64,000 bases of DNA from Bacteroides sp. 519 (GCF_010500955.1 NZ_QVMJ01000023.1:17649-81648); one strand, 5' to 3'. Numbered from the stretch's first letter, positions 8,966 to 17,669 are shown. The notes: generated from the sequence alone by a model not told the origin. Numbers and translations are program-made.

Positions 8966-10387
8966 CTAGTTACGAGCTACAAGTAGTACAACGTTCTCTA
9001 CATGGTGAGTATGCGGAAACATATCTACCGGTTGAACAGCGGTTACTTTATATTTTATATCCAGAAGTGCCAGATCACGCGCTTGTGTAGCTGGGTTACA
9101 GCTAACATACACAATGCGTTTGGGTTCGGCAAAAAGAATAACGTCTACAACATCCTGATGCATGCCGGCCCGTGGAGGATCGGTAATAATTACATCCGGC
9201 TTGCCATATTCATTGATAAAATCTTGTGTAAGAATGTCTTTCATATCCCCGGCAAAGAAGAGGGTGTTTTCAATTTTATTGATCTCTGCATTAACTTTTG
9301 CATCCTCAATGGCTTCGGGAACATATTCAATACCAATAACTTTACGCGACTGACGGGCTACAAAGTTGGCTATGGTTCCGGTTCCGGTATAAAGGTCATA
9401 AACCAATTCGTCACCAGTAAGACCAGCAAAGTTACGTGCTACTTTGTATAATTCATAAGCTTGTTCGGAGTTGGTTTGATAGAAAGACTTAGGACCAATC
9501 TTAAAACGTAGCCCTTCCATTTCTTCAAAGATATGATCGTTTCCTTTGAAAACATGTACATCCAAGTCGTTGATTGTATCATTGCATTTATTGTTTATTA
9601 CATAAAGCAACGAGGTTATTTCGGGGAAAGAGTCGGCTATGTGTTGTAGCATCTGTTTAAAAAGTGCCATTTCACTATCCTCAACAATTTTGCAGATCAG
9701 GATAACCATCAACTCTCCAGTAGTTGATGTACGGATAATCATATTACGTAACATCCCTTCCTGAGAGCGTAAATCTATGAACGAATAATTATGCTCGTAT
9801 GCATAATCGCGCACAGAGTTGCGGATACGATTGGAAATTTCATCCTGCAACCAACACTTCTCAATAGCCAGCACTTTATCGAATGCTCCCGGAATGTGGA
9901 ATCCTACCGCGTTCATCTGATCGTATTTAACATTCTGCTTAATTTCTTCGTAAGTAAGCCAACGTTTGTTCGAGAAAGTAAATTCCAGTTTGTTACGATA
10001 GAACTCTGTTTTTGCCGATCCTAGGATAGGAGAGATTTCGGGCAGTTCAATTTTACCTATCCGGGTAAGATTGTCTGTTACTTGTTTCTGTTTATACCTG
10101 ATTTGTTCGGAGTAGGGGAGAACCTGCCATTTGCAACCACCACATACTCCATAGTGTTCGCAGAAAGGAACAGCACGTGTATCCGAGTATTTGTGGAAAT
10201 GCACTGCTTCTCCTTCGGCATATTTGTTTTTCTTACGTTTAACTTGTATGTCTACTACATCACCCGGTACCACATAAGGTACAAAAATAACTAAATCATT
10301 TACTTTTGCAATGGCTTTTCCTTCGGCCGCTACATCAATAATTGTCACTTCTTCCAATAAAGGAAGTTCTTTCTTTTTTCGTGCCAC
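8966..10387 (-). CDS. rlmD: 23S rRNA (uracil(1939)-C5)-methyltransferase RlmD
   Basis: Class I SAM methyltransferase that makes m5U in 23S rRNA. A TRAM domain (about 1-65) precedes the [4Fe-4S] cysteines CEHYGVCGGC; the C-terminal part has the catalytic DPPRAGMHQDV loop and the nucleophile motif YVSCNPATQARDL. The open frame runs up to 10444, beginning at a GTG, but the first 19 residues (MIPACFLVTFASNLT...) are unlike the family; I prefer the GTG at 10387, giving the ARKKKELP start seen in Bacteroides homologues. That gives 473 residues. First gene of a two-gene unit with the RluA enzyme. Start choice is from recalled homologues. Confidence 0.88.
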   Translation of the reverse strand: MARKKKELPLLEEVTIIDVAAEGKAIAKVNDLVIFVPYVVPGDVVDIQVKRKKNKYAEGEAVHFHKYSDTRAVPFCEHYGVCGGCKWQVLPYSEQIRYKQKQVTDNLTRIGKIELPEISPILGSAKTEFYRNKLEFTFSNKRWLTYEEIKQNVKYDQMNAVGFHIPGAFDKVLAIEKCWLQDEISNRIRNSVRDYAYEHNYSFIDLRSQEGMLRNMIIRTSTTGELMVILICKIVEDSEMALFKQMLQHIADSFPEITSLLYVINNKCNDTINDLDVHVFKGNDHIFEEMEGLRFKIGPKSFYQTNSEQAYELYKVARNFAGLTGDELVYDLYTGTGTIANFVARQSRKVIGIEYVPEAIEDAKVNAEINKIENTLFFAGDMKDILTQDFINEYGKPDVIITDPPRAGMHQDVVDVILFAEPKRIVYVSCNPATQARDLALLDIKYKVTAVQPVDMFPHTHHVENVVLLVARN

Positions 10388-10489
10388 TTTATTCCTGTCT
10401 GTTAAATTCGATGCAAAAGTAACTAAAAAACAAGCAGGAATCACACTAAGTAATCAACAATGTTCTTTTAATTAGTTACAGTTTGTAAG

Positions 10490-10680
10490 CAAGGGCTGTA
10501 AGCCCGTTCGATTTAGCCCAGGGTTTTAACCCTGGGTAAGCTATCAATCTCCAGCAATGAAGTGCTGTAAGCACGACCCTAGCTAGACTATTCGTTCGTG
10601 CTTACAGCACTCTGATTGGTACATATCGTACATACCCAGGGTTAAAACCCTAGGCTAAATCGAACGCACTTTCAGTGCTT
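10490..10680. repeat. Nested REP-like inverted repeat
   Basis: Outer arms of about 32 bp: TTCGATTTAGCCCAGGGTTT and following bases near 10509-10540 pair with the segment 10637-10668. An inner pair, GTGCTGTAAGCACGA at 10562 and TCGTGCTTACAGCAC at 10593, forms a second hairpin, and CCCAGGGTTTTAACCCTGGG is itself a palindrome. It fills the gap between the SDR gene stop and rlmD. Similar GGGTTTTAACCC words are common REP-type repeats in this phylum; no RAYT transposase is present in the window. Confidence 0.75.
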
Positions 10681-10684
10681 AGCT

Positions 10685-11506
10685 CTAATAGATTTTGCTA
10701 ATTACCCAAAGTCTGAAAGATAATGGAAATAAATTATAAATGGAATAAATTACTTTGTAGCCGATTCCAGGTACTACCACAGCCTTCATACGCTTGCGTA
10801 AAAGCTGTTTGGCCATTTTCGTTGCTACATATTTTGCTTCCATACCGTTCTTTTCATCCTTCTCCATTGTTTGAACGGCTTTTTTCATCCTTTTTGTATA
10901 AGCCGAATCTGCCGATTGCGATTTTATAGTGTACTTTCGGGTGTTGGTAAATTCTGTCTTTGTATCGCCGGGAAGCACTGTACAGCACTGTATGCCAAAA
11001 GGTTTGGTTTCAATAGCTAATGCTTGCATAAAAATAGATAAAGCAGCTTTTCCGGCCGAATAAAAAGCCTGGTAAGGAATAGGAGTAATTGCAGCAATAG
11101 AAGAGGTAGCCATAATTTTACCACCTCCCTGTTTCCTGAAAACCGGTAAGCAGGCTTGAATGGTTTTAACAGCTCCAAAAAAGTTTGTTTCGAGTTGGAA
11201 TCTGGTTTCACTTTCGTTGCAATCTTCAATAGAGCCTGCTATTCCGTTTCCGGCATTGCAAACAACAGCATCGAGCCTGCTGTTTTCTTTTAAAATACGG
11301 CTGATAACTGCTTGAATATCCGATTCAACATTTACATCCATCTGTACAGGGATTATCTCTCCGCTGCCCGAAGATGCTTTTCGAACCTCAGACAGGCGGC
11401 GCGAAGCAGAATATACGCGAACGCCCTTTTCCATTAATAGAATTGCCAGTTCGAGGCCAATGCCAGCGCTTCCTCCGGTAAGTAAAACAACTTTGGTATC
11501 TGCCAT
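10685..11506 (-). CDS. Short-chain dehydrogenase/reductase
   Basis: 273 residues, classical SDR: nucleotide-binding TGGSAGIG at about 10-17, CNAGNG in the central sheet, and the active-site pair in YSAGKAA (YxxxK) preceded by a Ser-rich strand (MATSSIAAI). It should oxidise or reduce an unknown small molecule or lipid with NAD(P)(H). The C-terminal end is hydrophobic (YSIYNLFPLSFRLWVI), as in SDRs of lipid metabolism. It begins 1 bp after the M28 peptidase gene, so it is the last gene of a three-gene operon. Substrate unknown. Confidence 0.85.
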   Translation of the reverse strand: MADTKVVLLTGGSAGIGLELAILLMEKGVRVYSASRRLSEVRKASSGSGEIIPVQMDVNVESDIQAVISRILKENSRLDAVVCNAGNGIAGSIEDCNESETRFQLETNFFGAVKTIQACLPVFRKQGGGKIMATSSIAAITPIPYQAFYSAGKAALSIFMQALAIETKPFGIQCCTVLPGDTKTEFTNTRKYTIKSQSADSAYTKRMKKAVQTMEKDEKNGMEAKYVATKMAKQLLRKRMKAVVVPGIGYKVIYSIYNLFPLSFRLWVISKIY

Positions 11507-11507
11507 T

Positions 11508-12422
11508 TTATTCGTTTGCTAATTTCATCATTAAGAGATAGGCTGTTTTGGTAATTTCTACAAGCTTATCCCAATTTATTTTCTCCGGGTGGTCGCTTGG
11601 CTTGTGATAATCGGGATGCCCATCGGTATGATACCATATAATGGGTATATTATGCTTTGCAAACGAAGCATTATCGCTTCCGCCTACAGGTTTATCCCAC
11701 GGACGATAATCAGGTGTTAACGAAAAACCATATTGCTTGATGTCGTTCTTTAGCCATTCACCATACTGGGGGTGAGTATCGGTATAGAAATAAACAACAT
11801 GATTAGGTTTACTCTCATCGTTGTTCCGGCCTATCATGTCGAAATTCATGTAACATTTAATGTTGTTCAAGTCTGCGAAGGTTTCTACAAAGAAATTTGA
11901 GCCTAATAATTTTTTCTCTTCCCCATCCCAGAAAGCAAAAATAACAGTTCTTTGGGGTTTGATTCCCGATTCAACAAATCCTTTTGCTATTTGCAAAACA
12001 GCCGAAACGCCAGAAGCGTTATCATCCGCACCGTTGTAAATGGAGTCGCCTTCCAGGTTAGGGTTTATTCCCAGATGATCATAATGCGCTCCTACAATTA
12101 CATATTCGTTGGATATTTTTCCGGGTATAACTCCAAGTATGTTGTTCATTTGCTTTCCAGTATAAACTTCAAATGGTTGATAATAGCCTTCAACAAATGG
12201 TTGAACACTCATTATTTTTAGGCAGGATACAATGTATTCGCCCGCTATTCGTCCGCCACGGGTACCAGCTTCTCTACCTTCCAGAAAATCACTTGCCAGA
12301 AACCCAATATATGCTTCGGCCGTATTACGGTTGATGGTTCGTAAACCTTTATCTACTGGCGATTGTGCCAGCACAAATAAACAGGCTGATAGGAGTATTA
12401 ACAAGCATCCGATTTTTTTCAT
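11508..12422 (-). CDS. M28-family zinc aminopeptidase, exported
   Basis: 304 residues with a signal peptide (KKIGCLLILLSACLFVLAQ). The di-zinc peptidase fold is marked by GAHYDHLG, NGADDNASGVSAVL, WDGEEKKLLGS (catalytic Glu-Glu), NFDMIGRN and the late His in WYHTDGHPDYHKPSDH. M28 enzymes remove N-terminal residues from peptides; this one should act in the periplasm. A PA insert is absent. It sits between a methyltransferase gene (11 bp gap) and the SDR gene (1 bp gap). Confidence 0.88.
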   Translation of the reverse strand: MKKIGCLLILLSACLFVLAQSPVDKGLRTINRNTAEAYIGFLASDFLEGREAGTRGGRIAGEYIVSCLKIMSVQPFVEGYYQPFEVYTGKQMNNILGVIPGKISNEYVIVGAHYDHLGINPNLEGDSIYNGADDNASGVSAVLQIAKGFVESGIKPQRTVIFAFWDGEEKKLLGSNFFVETFADLNNIKCYMNFDMIGRNNDESKPNHVVYFYTDTHPQYGEWLKNDIKQYGFSLTPDYRPWDKPVGGSDNASFAKHNIPIIWYHTDGHPDYHKPSDHPEKINWDKLVEITKTAYLLMMKLANE

Positions 12423-12433
12423 TTTCTTTATAA

Positions 12434-13174
12434 TTATACTTTAAGACTAAGTTTGGCTAAATAATCATAGTGTGTGCCTTCTTTTACTAACTCTGCATTG
12501 AATCCATTTTGGTTGGCATATAGGCTTAATGTTTCAAAATCTACATACAGCCAATCAAAAGGTTCTCCTTTAATATCTTTATATTGCATCTGGAAATCAA
12601 TTTCTCCATAATAGTTGCCGGCAAGATCAATAACATAGCTGCCATCTTCATCCTCGAAAAGATATTTCAAATCGCTCGAATCCATGTATATACATCCCCC
12701 GGGACGAAGCAGTTGCTTCATTTTCCGAAAGAAAACAGGGAAATTCTCTATCTTCCCAATAATTCCCGATCCGTTCATAAGCATAAGAATGGTATCAAAG
12801 GAGCCAAGAAATTGCTCGTCGAATAAATTCATTAGTTGCACATCTTTTACTCCTCGTAATCTCATAATTGTTACAGAGCGAACAGAGATGTCTATTGCAC
12901 AGACTTCTTTGCCCATTTCTTGTAATGCCAGTGTATGGCATCCACTGCCTGCGCCTACATCAAGTATTTTTCCTTCTGCTAGTTTTAAAGCCGTTTTTTC
13001 TAGTGGCGGCATTTGCTTGAAATTGCGAAATAATTGTCTGACGTGGATTGCATCTTCATCGAATTGTGAAGAAAATACCCGTAATCTATCAGCTTTGCCA
13101 TGAACATAATATTCGGCAATGGCTGCTCCCATTGGGTCTTTGTCGGGGGTAAGATGGTTTGTTGTGATACTCAT
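12434..13174 (-). CDS. Class I SAM-dependent methyltransferase
   Basis: 246 residues from the Met at 13174 (MSITTNHL). The frame extends to 13195, but a Bacteroides-type promoter (TATCTTTGC on the minus strand, 13192-13200) overlaps the longer start, so the transcript cannot contain it. Motif I is LDVGAGSGCHTLAL, followed by an acidic strand end (CAIDIS) and LLRPGGCIYMDSSD, all typical of Rossmann methyltransferases. Substrate unknown. First gene of the operon with the M28 peptidase and SDR. Confidence 0.82.
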   Translation of the reverse strand: MSITTNHLTPDKDPMGAAIAEYYVHGKADRLRVFSSQFDEDAIHVRQLFRNFKQMPPLEKTALKLAEGKILDVGAGSGCHTLALQEMGKEVCAIDISVRSVTIMRLRGVKDVQLMNLFDEQFLGSFDTILMLMNGSGIIGKIENFPVFFRKMKQLLRPGGCIYMDSSDLKYLFEDEDGSYVIDLAGNYYGEIDFQMQYKDIKGEPFDWLYVDFETLSLYANQNGFNAELVKEGTHYDYLAKLSLKV

Positions 13175-13191
13175 ATAATTTTTCTTGATGC

Positions 13192-13200
13192 GCAAAGATA
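13192..13200 (-). promoter_or_regulatory. -7 promoter element of methyltransferase operon
   Basis: TATCTTTGC on the minus strand matches TAnnTTTG. The expected start of transcription, about seven bases on, is near 13185, eleven bases before the chosen ATG. It lies back to back with the plus-strand promoter at 13223-13230. Confidence 0.6.
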
Positions 13201-13222
13201 AATTTTACTCAATTAAAAAGAC

Positions 13223-13230
13223 TATCTTTG
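13223..13230 (+). promoter_or_regulatory. -7 promoter element of small basic protein gene
   Basis: TATCTTTG on the plus strand, 20 bp before the ATG at 13250, fitting the Bacteroidota TAnnTTTG consensus and a very short leader. Confidence 0.6.
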
Positions 13231-13249
13231 CAGCAAAATTATTTCAAAT

Positions 13250-13444
13250 ATGAGTAATGAAATAGAAAAAGCAATGACTGGAGGAATCGTTTTTAAAGGA
13301 AAAGCGAAAGAGGACTCCGGAAAAGATGAGAAGAAAGTTAAAACAAAAGCAAAGAAAACAACCTATATTAAAGGTACACACGGATCGGCTGCTGCCAAAA
13401 AGAAAGCTGAGATAAGAAGGAAAAGAGCCAGTAGGCATAAATAA
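13250..13444 (+). CDS. Small lysine-rich basic protein
   Basis: 64 residues, about one third Lys/Arg: an N-terminal MSNEIEKAMTGGIVFKGKAK, a KxKKVKTKAKK stretch, a THGSAAAKKKAE middle and an RRKRASRHK tail. No signal peptide or membrane segment. A good promoter sits just upstream and a hairpin just downstream, which favours it over the reverse-strand frame at 13244-13438. The composition suggests nucleic-acid binding (histone-H1-like or ribosome-associated), but this is inference. Confidence 0.6.
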   Translation: MSNEIEKAMTGGIVFKGKAKEDSGKDEKKVKTKAKKTTYIKGTHGSAAAKKKAEIRRKRASRHK

Positions 13445-13445
13445 A

Positions 13446-13525
13446 TTAAGAATTAGGAATTAAGAATTAAGAATATTGCGATGGCGCATTAGAAATTCTT
13501 AATTCTTAATTTCTAATTCTTAATT
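13446..13525. repeat. Compound hairpin of TTAAGAATTAGGAA words
   Basis: Left arm of repeats AATTAAGAATTAGGAATTAAG, right arm TTCTTAATTCTTAATTTCTAATTC, centre TTGCGATGGCGCATTA (core at 13477-13489). It lies between the convergent small basic protein gene and the DUF4468 gene. The centre resembles, on the minus strand, the loop core of the other compound hairpins. Confidence 0.75.
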
Positions 13526-14764
13526 CTATTTCACCCACACATTAATAATTTCACCAATATACATTTTGTGTAGTTGTTTACCTATCCACTCTTCTTTAAC
13601 CTTTTCGTTGTTAATAGCTTCGGGAGTAATAGATTGGGAAACAAGTTTGCGGCATTCAATAATTAACCATGCTTCGCCAAATGCCTGACTGCCGTTTGGT
13701 GTTGTGATAGGAGTTAATCCTGATCCTTTTACTTTATCGGTGTTTTTGCCTGAGGTGCTTCCACAATATTTCAATGCATCACGATACGCTTCGGTATAGA
13801 AGGTAAATGTATAAGTATCGTTTTTCTCCATTAACTGATATGTATAGCGTGTAGGATTAATGAAACACATTGCTATTGGTTTACCATATAACATACCCAA
13901 TCCGCCCCAGCTGGCAGTCATCATATTGAATTGATCTTTAGTACCTGCTGTAATAAGCATCCAATCGTCGTTAAGCATTTTAATGATATTGCCAGGTAAT
14001 TTATCAGGAGCAATCTGACGATATCCATCTAAATTGGCTGCAGTAGTAGTGATTGGAGCAGAAGTTGTGATTGGAGCTGCAGTAGTAGTGATTGGAGTTG
14101 GAGCAGTGGGAGTTGTTACTCTTACTGCAGACTCTTCTACTGTGGTTTTAACAGTAACTCTTTGTTGTGGAATTGTAACAACTGGCTCTGGAGTAGCCAT
14201 TCCCGATACATTTAGAGCAAGGGCACTCTGGGCACCAGCAAACAATTCGTCGAAATAATCTACTGTTTTTATACGAAACTTAGATAATCCGCGTACAAGT
14301 TTGGTTTGGGTTTTGTTCAAAGCATTTTTGTCGGATATATAATCTTCGGCAGTAAGTTTTTCATCTTCGTATGTATAGCGTATTCTTTCTACTTCGAGTA
14401 TACATTCGCCGGTAGAACATGTAGCATTGATTTGATAATTGATAATTGCCCTGTCTAAAGATAAAGCAGAAGATTTGAAAACAAGATACTCTTCTACTGT
14501 ACCTGATATAATTCCTTTACTTTCGTCGGTATATACTACACGACTGTTGTTTTCATTCTGTTTTAATCTGTCTTCCATCCATTGGTGGATAGCGTTGTAA
14601 ATAACTTCTTTTGAAGTTCCAGGTAAGCTGAATTCTTTTTTAAAGACTATTTTTCCGTCTTCTTCGGGTACAGCTCCTGCCAGATATCTGGCGTCCTCTT
14701 GTGCGTTTAATGCAAAAGGCAAACACACTAATAAAATAAATAAAAGACTAAATTGCTTTTTCAT
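13526..14764 (-). CDS. DUF4468 + flavin-reductase-like fusion, exported
   Basis: 412 residues. A signal peptide (MKKQFSLLFILLVCLPFALNAQ) precedes a DUF4468 domain (about 35-170: KIVFKKEFSLPGTSKEVIY...). A low-complexity Thr/Ala/Pro/Ile linker (about 215-245, repeats of the type PITTTAAPITT) joins a C-terminal flavin-reductase-like split barrel (about 255-412: TASWGGLGMLYGKP, INPTRYTYQLM, YTFTFY). Flavin reductases of this fold bind FMN and are usually cytoplasmic, so export is odd. It follows, by 7 bp, the remnant of a metallo-hydrolase gene whose promoter may now drive it. Confidence 0.8.
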   Translation of the reverse strand: MKKQFSLLFILLVCLPFALNAQEDARYLAGAVPEEDGKIVFKKEFSLPGTSKEVIYNAIHQWMEDRLKQNENNSRVVYTDESKGIISGTVEEYLVFKSSALSLDRAIINYQINATCSTGECILEVERIRYTYEDEKLTAEDYISDKNALNKTQTKLVRGLSKFRIKTVDYFDELFAGAQSALALNVSGMATPEPVVTIPQQRVTVKTTVEESAVRVTTPTAPTPITTTAAPITTSAPITTTAANLDGYRQIAPDKLPGNIIKMLNDDWMLITAGTKDQFNMMTASWGGLGMLYGKPIAMCFINPTRYTYQLMEKNDTYTFTFYTEAYRDALKYCGSTSGKNTDKVKGSGLTPITTPNGSQAFGEAWLIIECRKLVSQSITPEAINNEKVKEEWIGKQLHKMYIGEIINVWVK

Positions 14765-14771
14765 ATTAACA

Positions 14772-14981
14772 CTATATTAAATTTCGAATATTTCTCCTTT
14801 GTGGCTGATAGATAAAAAACGGCTCAGTAAAATGCATAGGTGCGAATATACTGGTTTTTATTTGTTGTACAATGCCTTTATCTCGAACATTAGGCAAAGT
14901 ATCTCTGAAATAATCAATAATAACTGTTACTCCATCTCCTAATATGGCAAAACCACTGTGGTATATGTAAATTATTTGCAT
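14772..14981 (-). pseudogene. Remnant of MBL-fold metallo-hydrolase gene (5' fragment)
   Basis: About 70 codons beginning MQIIYIYHSGFAILGDG, which matches the N-terminus of small MBL-fold (metallo-beta-lactamase) hydrolases of Bacteroides as I remember them (IxYIYHSGF followed by a DYxxD strand). The frame then loses similarity and stops before the essential HxHxDH zinc motif, so no active enzyme is encoded. The remnant ends 7 bp before the DUF4468 gene, suggesting the rest was deleted. A promoter-like TACCTTTG lies at its 5' end (14985-14992, minus). Confidence 0.5.
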
Positions 14982-14984
14982 GTA

Positions 14985-14992
14985 CAAAGGTA
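14985..14992 (-). promoter_or_regulatory. -7 promoter element before MBL remnant / DUF4468 gene
   Basis: TACCTTTG on the minus strand fits TAnnTTTG. Since the hydrolase reading frame is broken, a transcript from here would mainly serve the DUF4468-flavin reductase gene, with a leader of roughly 210 nt. Confidence 0.45.
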
Positions 14993-15189
14993 TCTATTTT
15001 TATTTAATCTGCGTTAATCCGAGTTAATCTGCGTTTGATATATTGAGTTGTGATGAATCCGAAATCTTTTCAAACCCAACCGTTCTGTATAGTTATTTTA
15101 CGACTGTTTTAAACGGCTAAAATGAAGCATTGCTTAATTTAACCCCCGTTGTATGCGCTATAGGGCCGATTTTATGGCCCATTTTCAAA

Positions 15190-15290
15190 ATGCTGCATTT
15201 TGCATTGATGAAATGCTGCATTTCGTTTAATCAAAATGCTGCATTTCGAAAGTGTGAAATGCAGCATTTTGAAACAACGATTTGCAGCAC
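15190..15290. repeat. Phased array: 5 x 23-bp ATGCTGCAT units (element B, copy 1)
   Basis: Cores ATGCTGCAT start at 15190, 15213 and 15236, then the reverse form ATGCAGCAT at 15259 and a variant TTGCAGCAC at 15282: five units exactly 23 bp apart. The core is a near-palindrome. The flanks, from about 15140 (CGTTGTATGCGCTATAGGGC) to 15312, also resemble the copy at 38871-39045. It lies in the gene-free stretch 14988-15335, which holds nothing else recognisable. Confidence 0.88.
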
Positions 15291-15335
15291 AAAAAAACGT
15301 AGCGATTTATAAATGGATATAATTTGACATAAGTT

Positions 15336-16043
15336 TTATATCATTGGAACTTCCATTAAAAGGATATGCGAATCTTTTATGGTTTCAATGGTAAAGTCAC
15401 TGGTATCATAAATACCTAAACCGTCTCGCCTCTCCAATACCTGGTCGCCAACTTTGATTTCGCCTTCAATTAAGAAAATATAAACTCCGGTATTGCTTTG
15501 ATGCATCTTATAATCAATGGTTCTTCCTTTTTCAATTTCTCCGATAGAGAACCATGTGTTTTGTAACATCTTTGCAGGGGCGCTACCATCGGGTGCAACA
15601 ATTGTGGTCATCTTGTTTCTTTCAAGTAACGAACGAATATCATAGTCATTGTATTGTGGCTGTGTATTGTTTTGTTTGGGTATTACCCATATTTGCAAAA
15701 ACTCCATCGGCTCAGTATGACTATAGTTCATTTCGCTATGGTAGATGCCTGTACCTGCACTCATAGTCTGGATAAGACCAGGTGATACAACTTTACTGTT
15801 TTTATGACTATCGCCATGTTGTAATTCTCCTTTCAGCGGAATGGAAATTATTTCCATATTCTTATGTGGGTGCATACCGAAACCTTCACCTGGGGCAACG
15901 CGATCGTCGTTCAGTACCCTTAACGCTCCAAAATTTACTCTTTCAGGATCATAATACTGATCAAAGCTGAATGTATGTTTGCTATCCAACCAATCGTATA
16001 AAGAATGTCCTCTGGTATTTGCTTTGTGATAAATTGTTTTCAT
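15336..16043 (-). CDS. Pirin family protein
   Basis: 235 residues with two cupin halves. The N-terminal half carries the pirin metal site, FGMHPHKNMEIISIPLKG (two His) with a third His and a Glu further on in GTGIYHSEMN. Bacterial pirins such as YhhW have quercetin dioxygenase activity in vitro; roles in vivo vary. The C-terminal half (EIKVGDQVLERRDGLGI) is the second, metal-free cupin. Monocistronic. Confidence 0.88.
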   Translation of the reverse strand: MKTIYHKANTRGHSLYDWLDSKHTFSFDQYYDPERVNFGALRVLNDDRVAPGEGFGMHPHKNMEIISIPLKGELQHGDSHKNSKVVSPGLIQTMSAGTGIYHSEMNYSHTEPMEFLQIWVIPKQNNTQPQYNDYDIRSLLERNKMTTIVAPDGSAPAKMLQNTWFSIGEIEKGRTIDYKMHQSNTGVYIFLIEGEIKVGDQVLERRDGLGIYDTSDFTIETIKDSHILLMEVPMI

Positions 16044-16215
16044 ATAATTTCTTTTTTATTGATAATATAAATATAACAATAAGTGTTGTTGTTTGTTTAT
16101 AGATGTCTTGGTAAAAATCACCTTAGTTTCTGGTGAAATAGTTTCTATTTAAACAATGTTTCTTTAGAAATAGCATTTATTTGCACACAATTGTTTGTAA
16201 TGTGCAATAATGTTG

Positions 16216-16223
16216 TAACTTTG
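16216..16223 (+). promoter_or_regulatory. -7 promoter element of FadL-type gene
   Basis: TAACTTTG, 29 bp before the ATG at 16252, matches TAnnTTTG; TTTG-like bases occur near the expected -33 position. Confidence 0.55.
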
Positions 16224-16251
16224 TGGCCTTAAAACTCTAAAAGAAGAAAGA

Positions 16252-17583
16252 ATGAAGAAATTTTTATTTATTAGTGCTTTAGCTTTGATGGTTTCAAATT
16301 TAACCTTTGCAGGCGGAATCCTCACAAACACAAATCAACATATCTCTTTTCTCCGGATGATAGCAAGAGGAGCCTCTATTGATATTGATGGGGTTTATTC
16401 AAATCCGGCAGGTTTAGGATTTTTGGAAGATGGTTTTTATTTGTCGTTGAATGGACAAAGTGCTTATCAAACCAGAACAATCCATTCTACATTTGCACTT
16501 TTTGGGGCAGAACCTCGTAAATATAAAGGTACGGCGTCTGCTCCGTTTATCCCTAGTGTACAGGCTGCTTATAAAATGGGCAACTGGGCATTCTCGGGTA
16601 GTTTTGCTGTAACAGGTGGAGGTGGTAAAGCTTCGTTTGACACAGGTCTTCCTATGTTCGATTCAAAGATTATGGCTTTATTGGCTTTGAATGGTCTTAA
16701 TTCCAGCATGTATACAATAAACAGTGCTATGGATGGTAAGCAATACATCTACGGTTTTCAATTAGGAGCCTCTTATAAAATAAACGACTATTTGTCTGTT
16801 TTTGCAGGTGGTAGAATGAATTATGTAAAAAGTGGCTATGAAGGTTATTTAAGAACTACAGCAAATCCTGGCTATGAAGAAGTTATTCCTTCTGGAGCTT
16901 TACCAATTATTGAACTAGACTGTGATCAGGCAGGTTGGGGAATAACTCCGATAATCGGAGCAGATGTGAAATTAGGTAAGTGGAATTTGGGCTTAAAATA
17001 TGAGTTCATGACAAATGTTAATATTGAGAATAAAACAAAGATGTCTTACTCTCCAAATAACCCAAATCTTCAAGAAGCATTGAAACCTTATGAACATGGT
17101 GTAAATACCCCCAATGATATTCCAGCATTATTAACTGCTGCTTTAGGTTATGAAATACTTCCTACTTTACGCGCAACAGTTGAATATCATCAGTTTTTTG
17201 ATAAAGATGCAGGAATGGCTAATAATAAACAAAAGGCATTAAAGGGAAATACACATGAATATCTGTTTGGAGTTGAATGGGATGTGTTGGACCGTTTAAC
17301 TATCAGTGCAGGCTATCAGAAAACCGATTATGGCCTTAGTGATGATTTCCAAGTTGATACTAGTTTCTCATGCGATTCATATTCAGTTGGATTAGGTGCT
17401 GCCATTAATTTATCTTCCAGACTAAAATTAAATGTAGGTTATTTCTGGACTTCTTATTCAGATTATACCAAAGATGTTGCTGCTGCTAATCCAGGAGGGT
17501 ATAATGGTACCACAATGGCCGGAAAAGATGTATATAGTCGTACTAACAAAGTTTTTGGTTTAGGAATAGACTATAAGTTCTAA
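16252..17583 (+). CDS. OmpP1/FadL-family outer-membrane transport protein
   Basis: 443 residues. A signal peptide (MKKFLFISALALMVSNLTFA) is followed by the FadL-type N-terminal hatch region (GILTNTNQHISFLRMIARGA, and the SNPAGLGFL motif typical of the family) and then a 14-strand-type barrel ending in GLGIDYKF. FadL proteins let long-chain fatty acids or other hydrophobic compounds cross the outer membrane. Single gene with its own promoter. The N-PAG motif makes the family secure; the substrate is unknown. Confidence 0.85.
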   Translation: MKKFLFISALALMVSNLTFAGGILTNTNQHISFLRMIARGASIDIDGVYSNPAGLGFLEDGFYLSLNGQSAYQTRTIHSTFALFGAEPRKYKGTASAPFIPSVQAAYKMGNWAFSGSFAVTGGGGKASFDTGLPMFDSKIMALLALNGLNSSMYTINSAMDGKQYIYGFQLGASYKINDYLSVFAGGRMNYVKSGYEGYLRTTANPGYEEVIPSGALPIIELDCDQAGWGITPIIGADVKLGKWNLGLKYEFMTNVNIENKTKMSYSPNNPNLQEALKPYEHGVNTPNDIPALLTAALGYEILPTLRATVEYHQFFDKDAGMANNKQKALKGNTHEYLFGVEWDVLDRLTISAGYQKTDYGLSDDFQVDTSFSCDSYSVGLGAAINLSSRLKLNVGYFWTSYSDYTKDVAAANPGGYNGTTMAGKDVYSRTNKVFGLGIDYKF

Positions 17584-17669
17584 AGTTTTTTTCAATAACA
17601 TAAATAACACGGAGATTACAAATTTTACTTTGTAATCTTCGTGTTTTGTTTTAATGAGCATCCATATAG

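Noticed and set aside
10388..10444. Longer RlmD start
   Set aside because: The extension starts at a GTG and has no family similarity; GTG at 10387 gives the expected ARKKKEL N-terminus.
13244..13438. Minus-strand 64-codon frame
   Set aside because: It is antisense to the basic protein, which has promoter and terminator; the Ser/Phe-rich product is the mirror of Lys codons.
14034..14258. Val/Ala-rich plus-strand frame
   Set aside because: Mirror of the TTAAPITT linker of the DUF4468 fusion.
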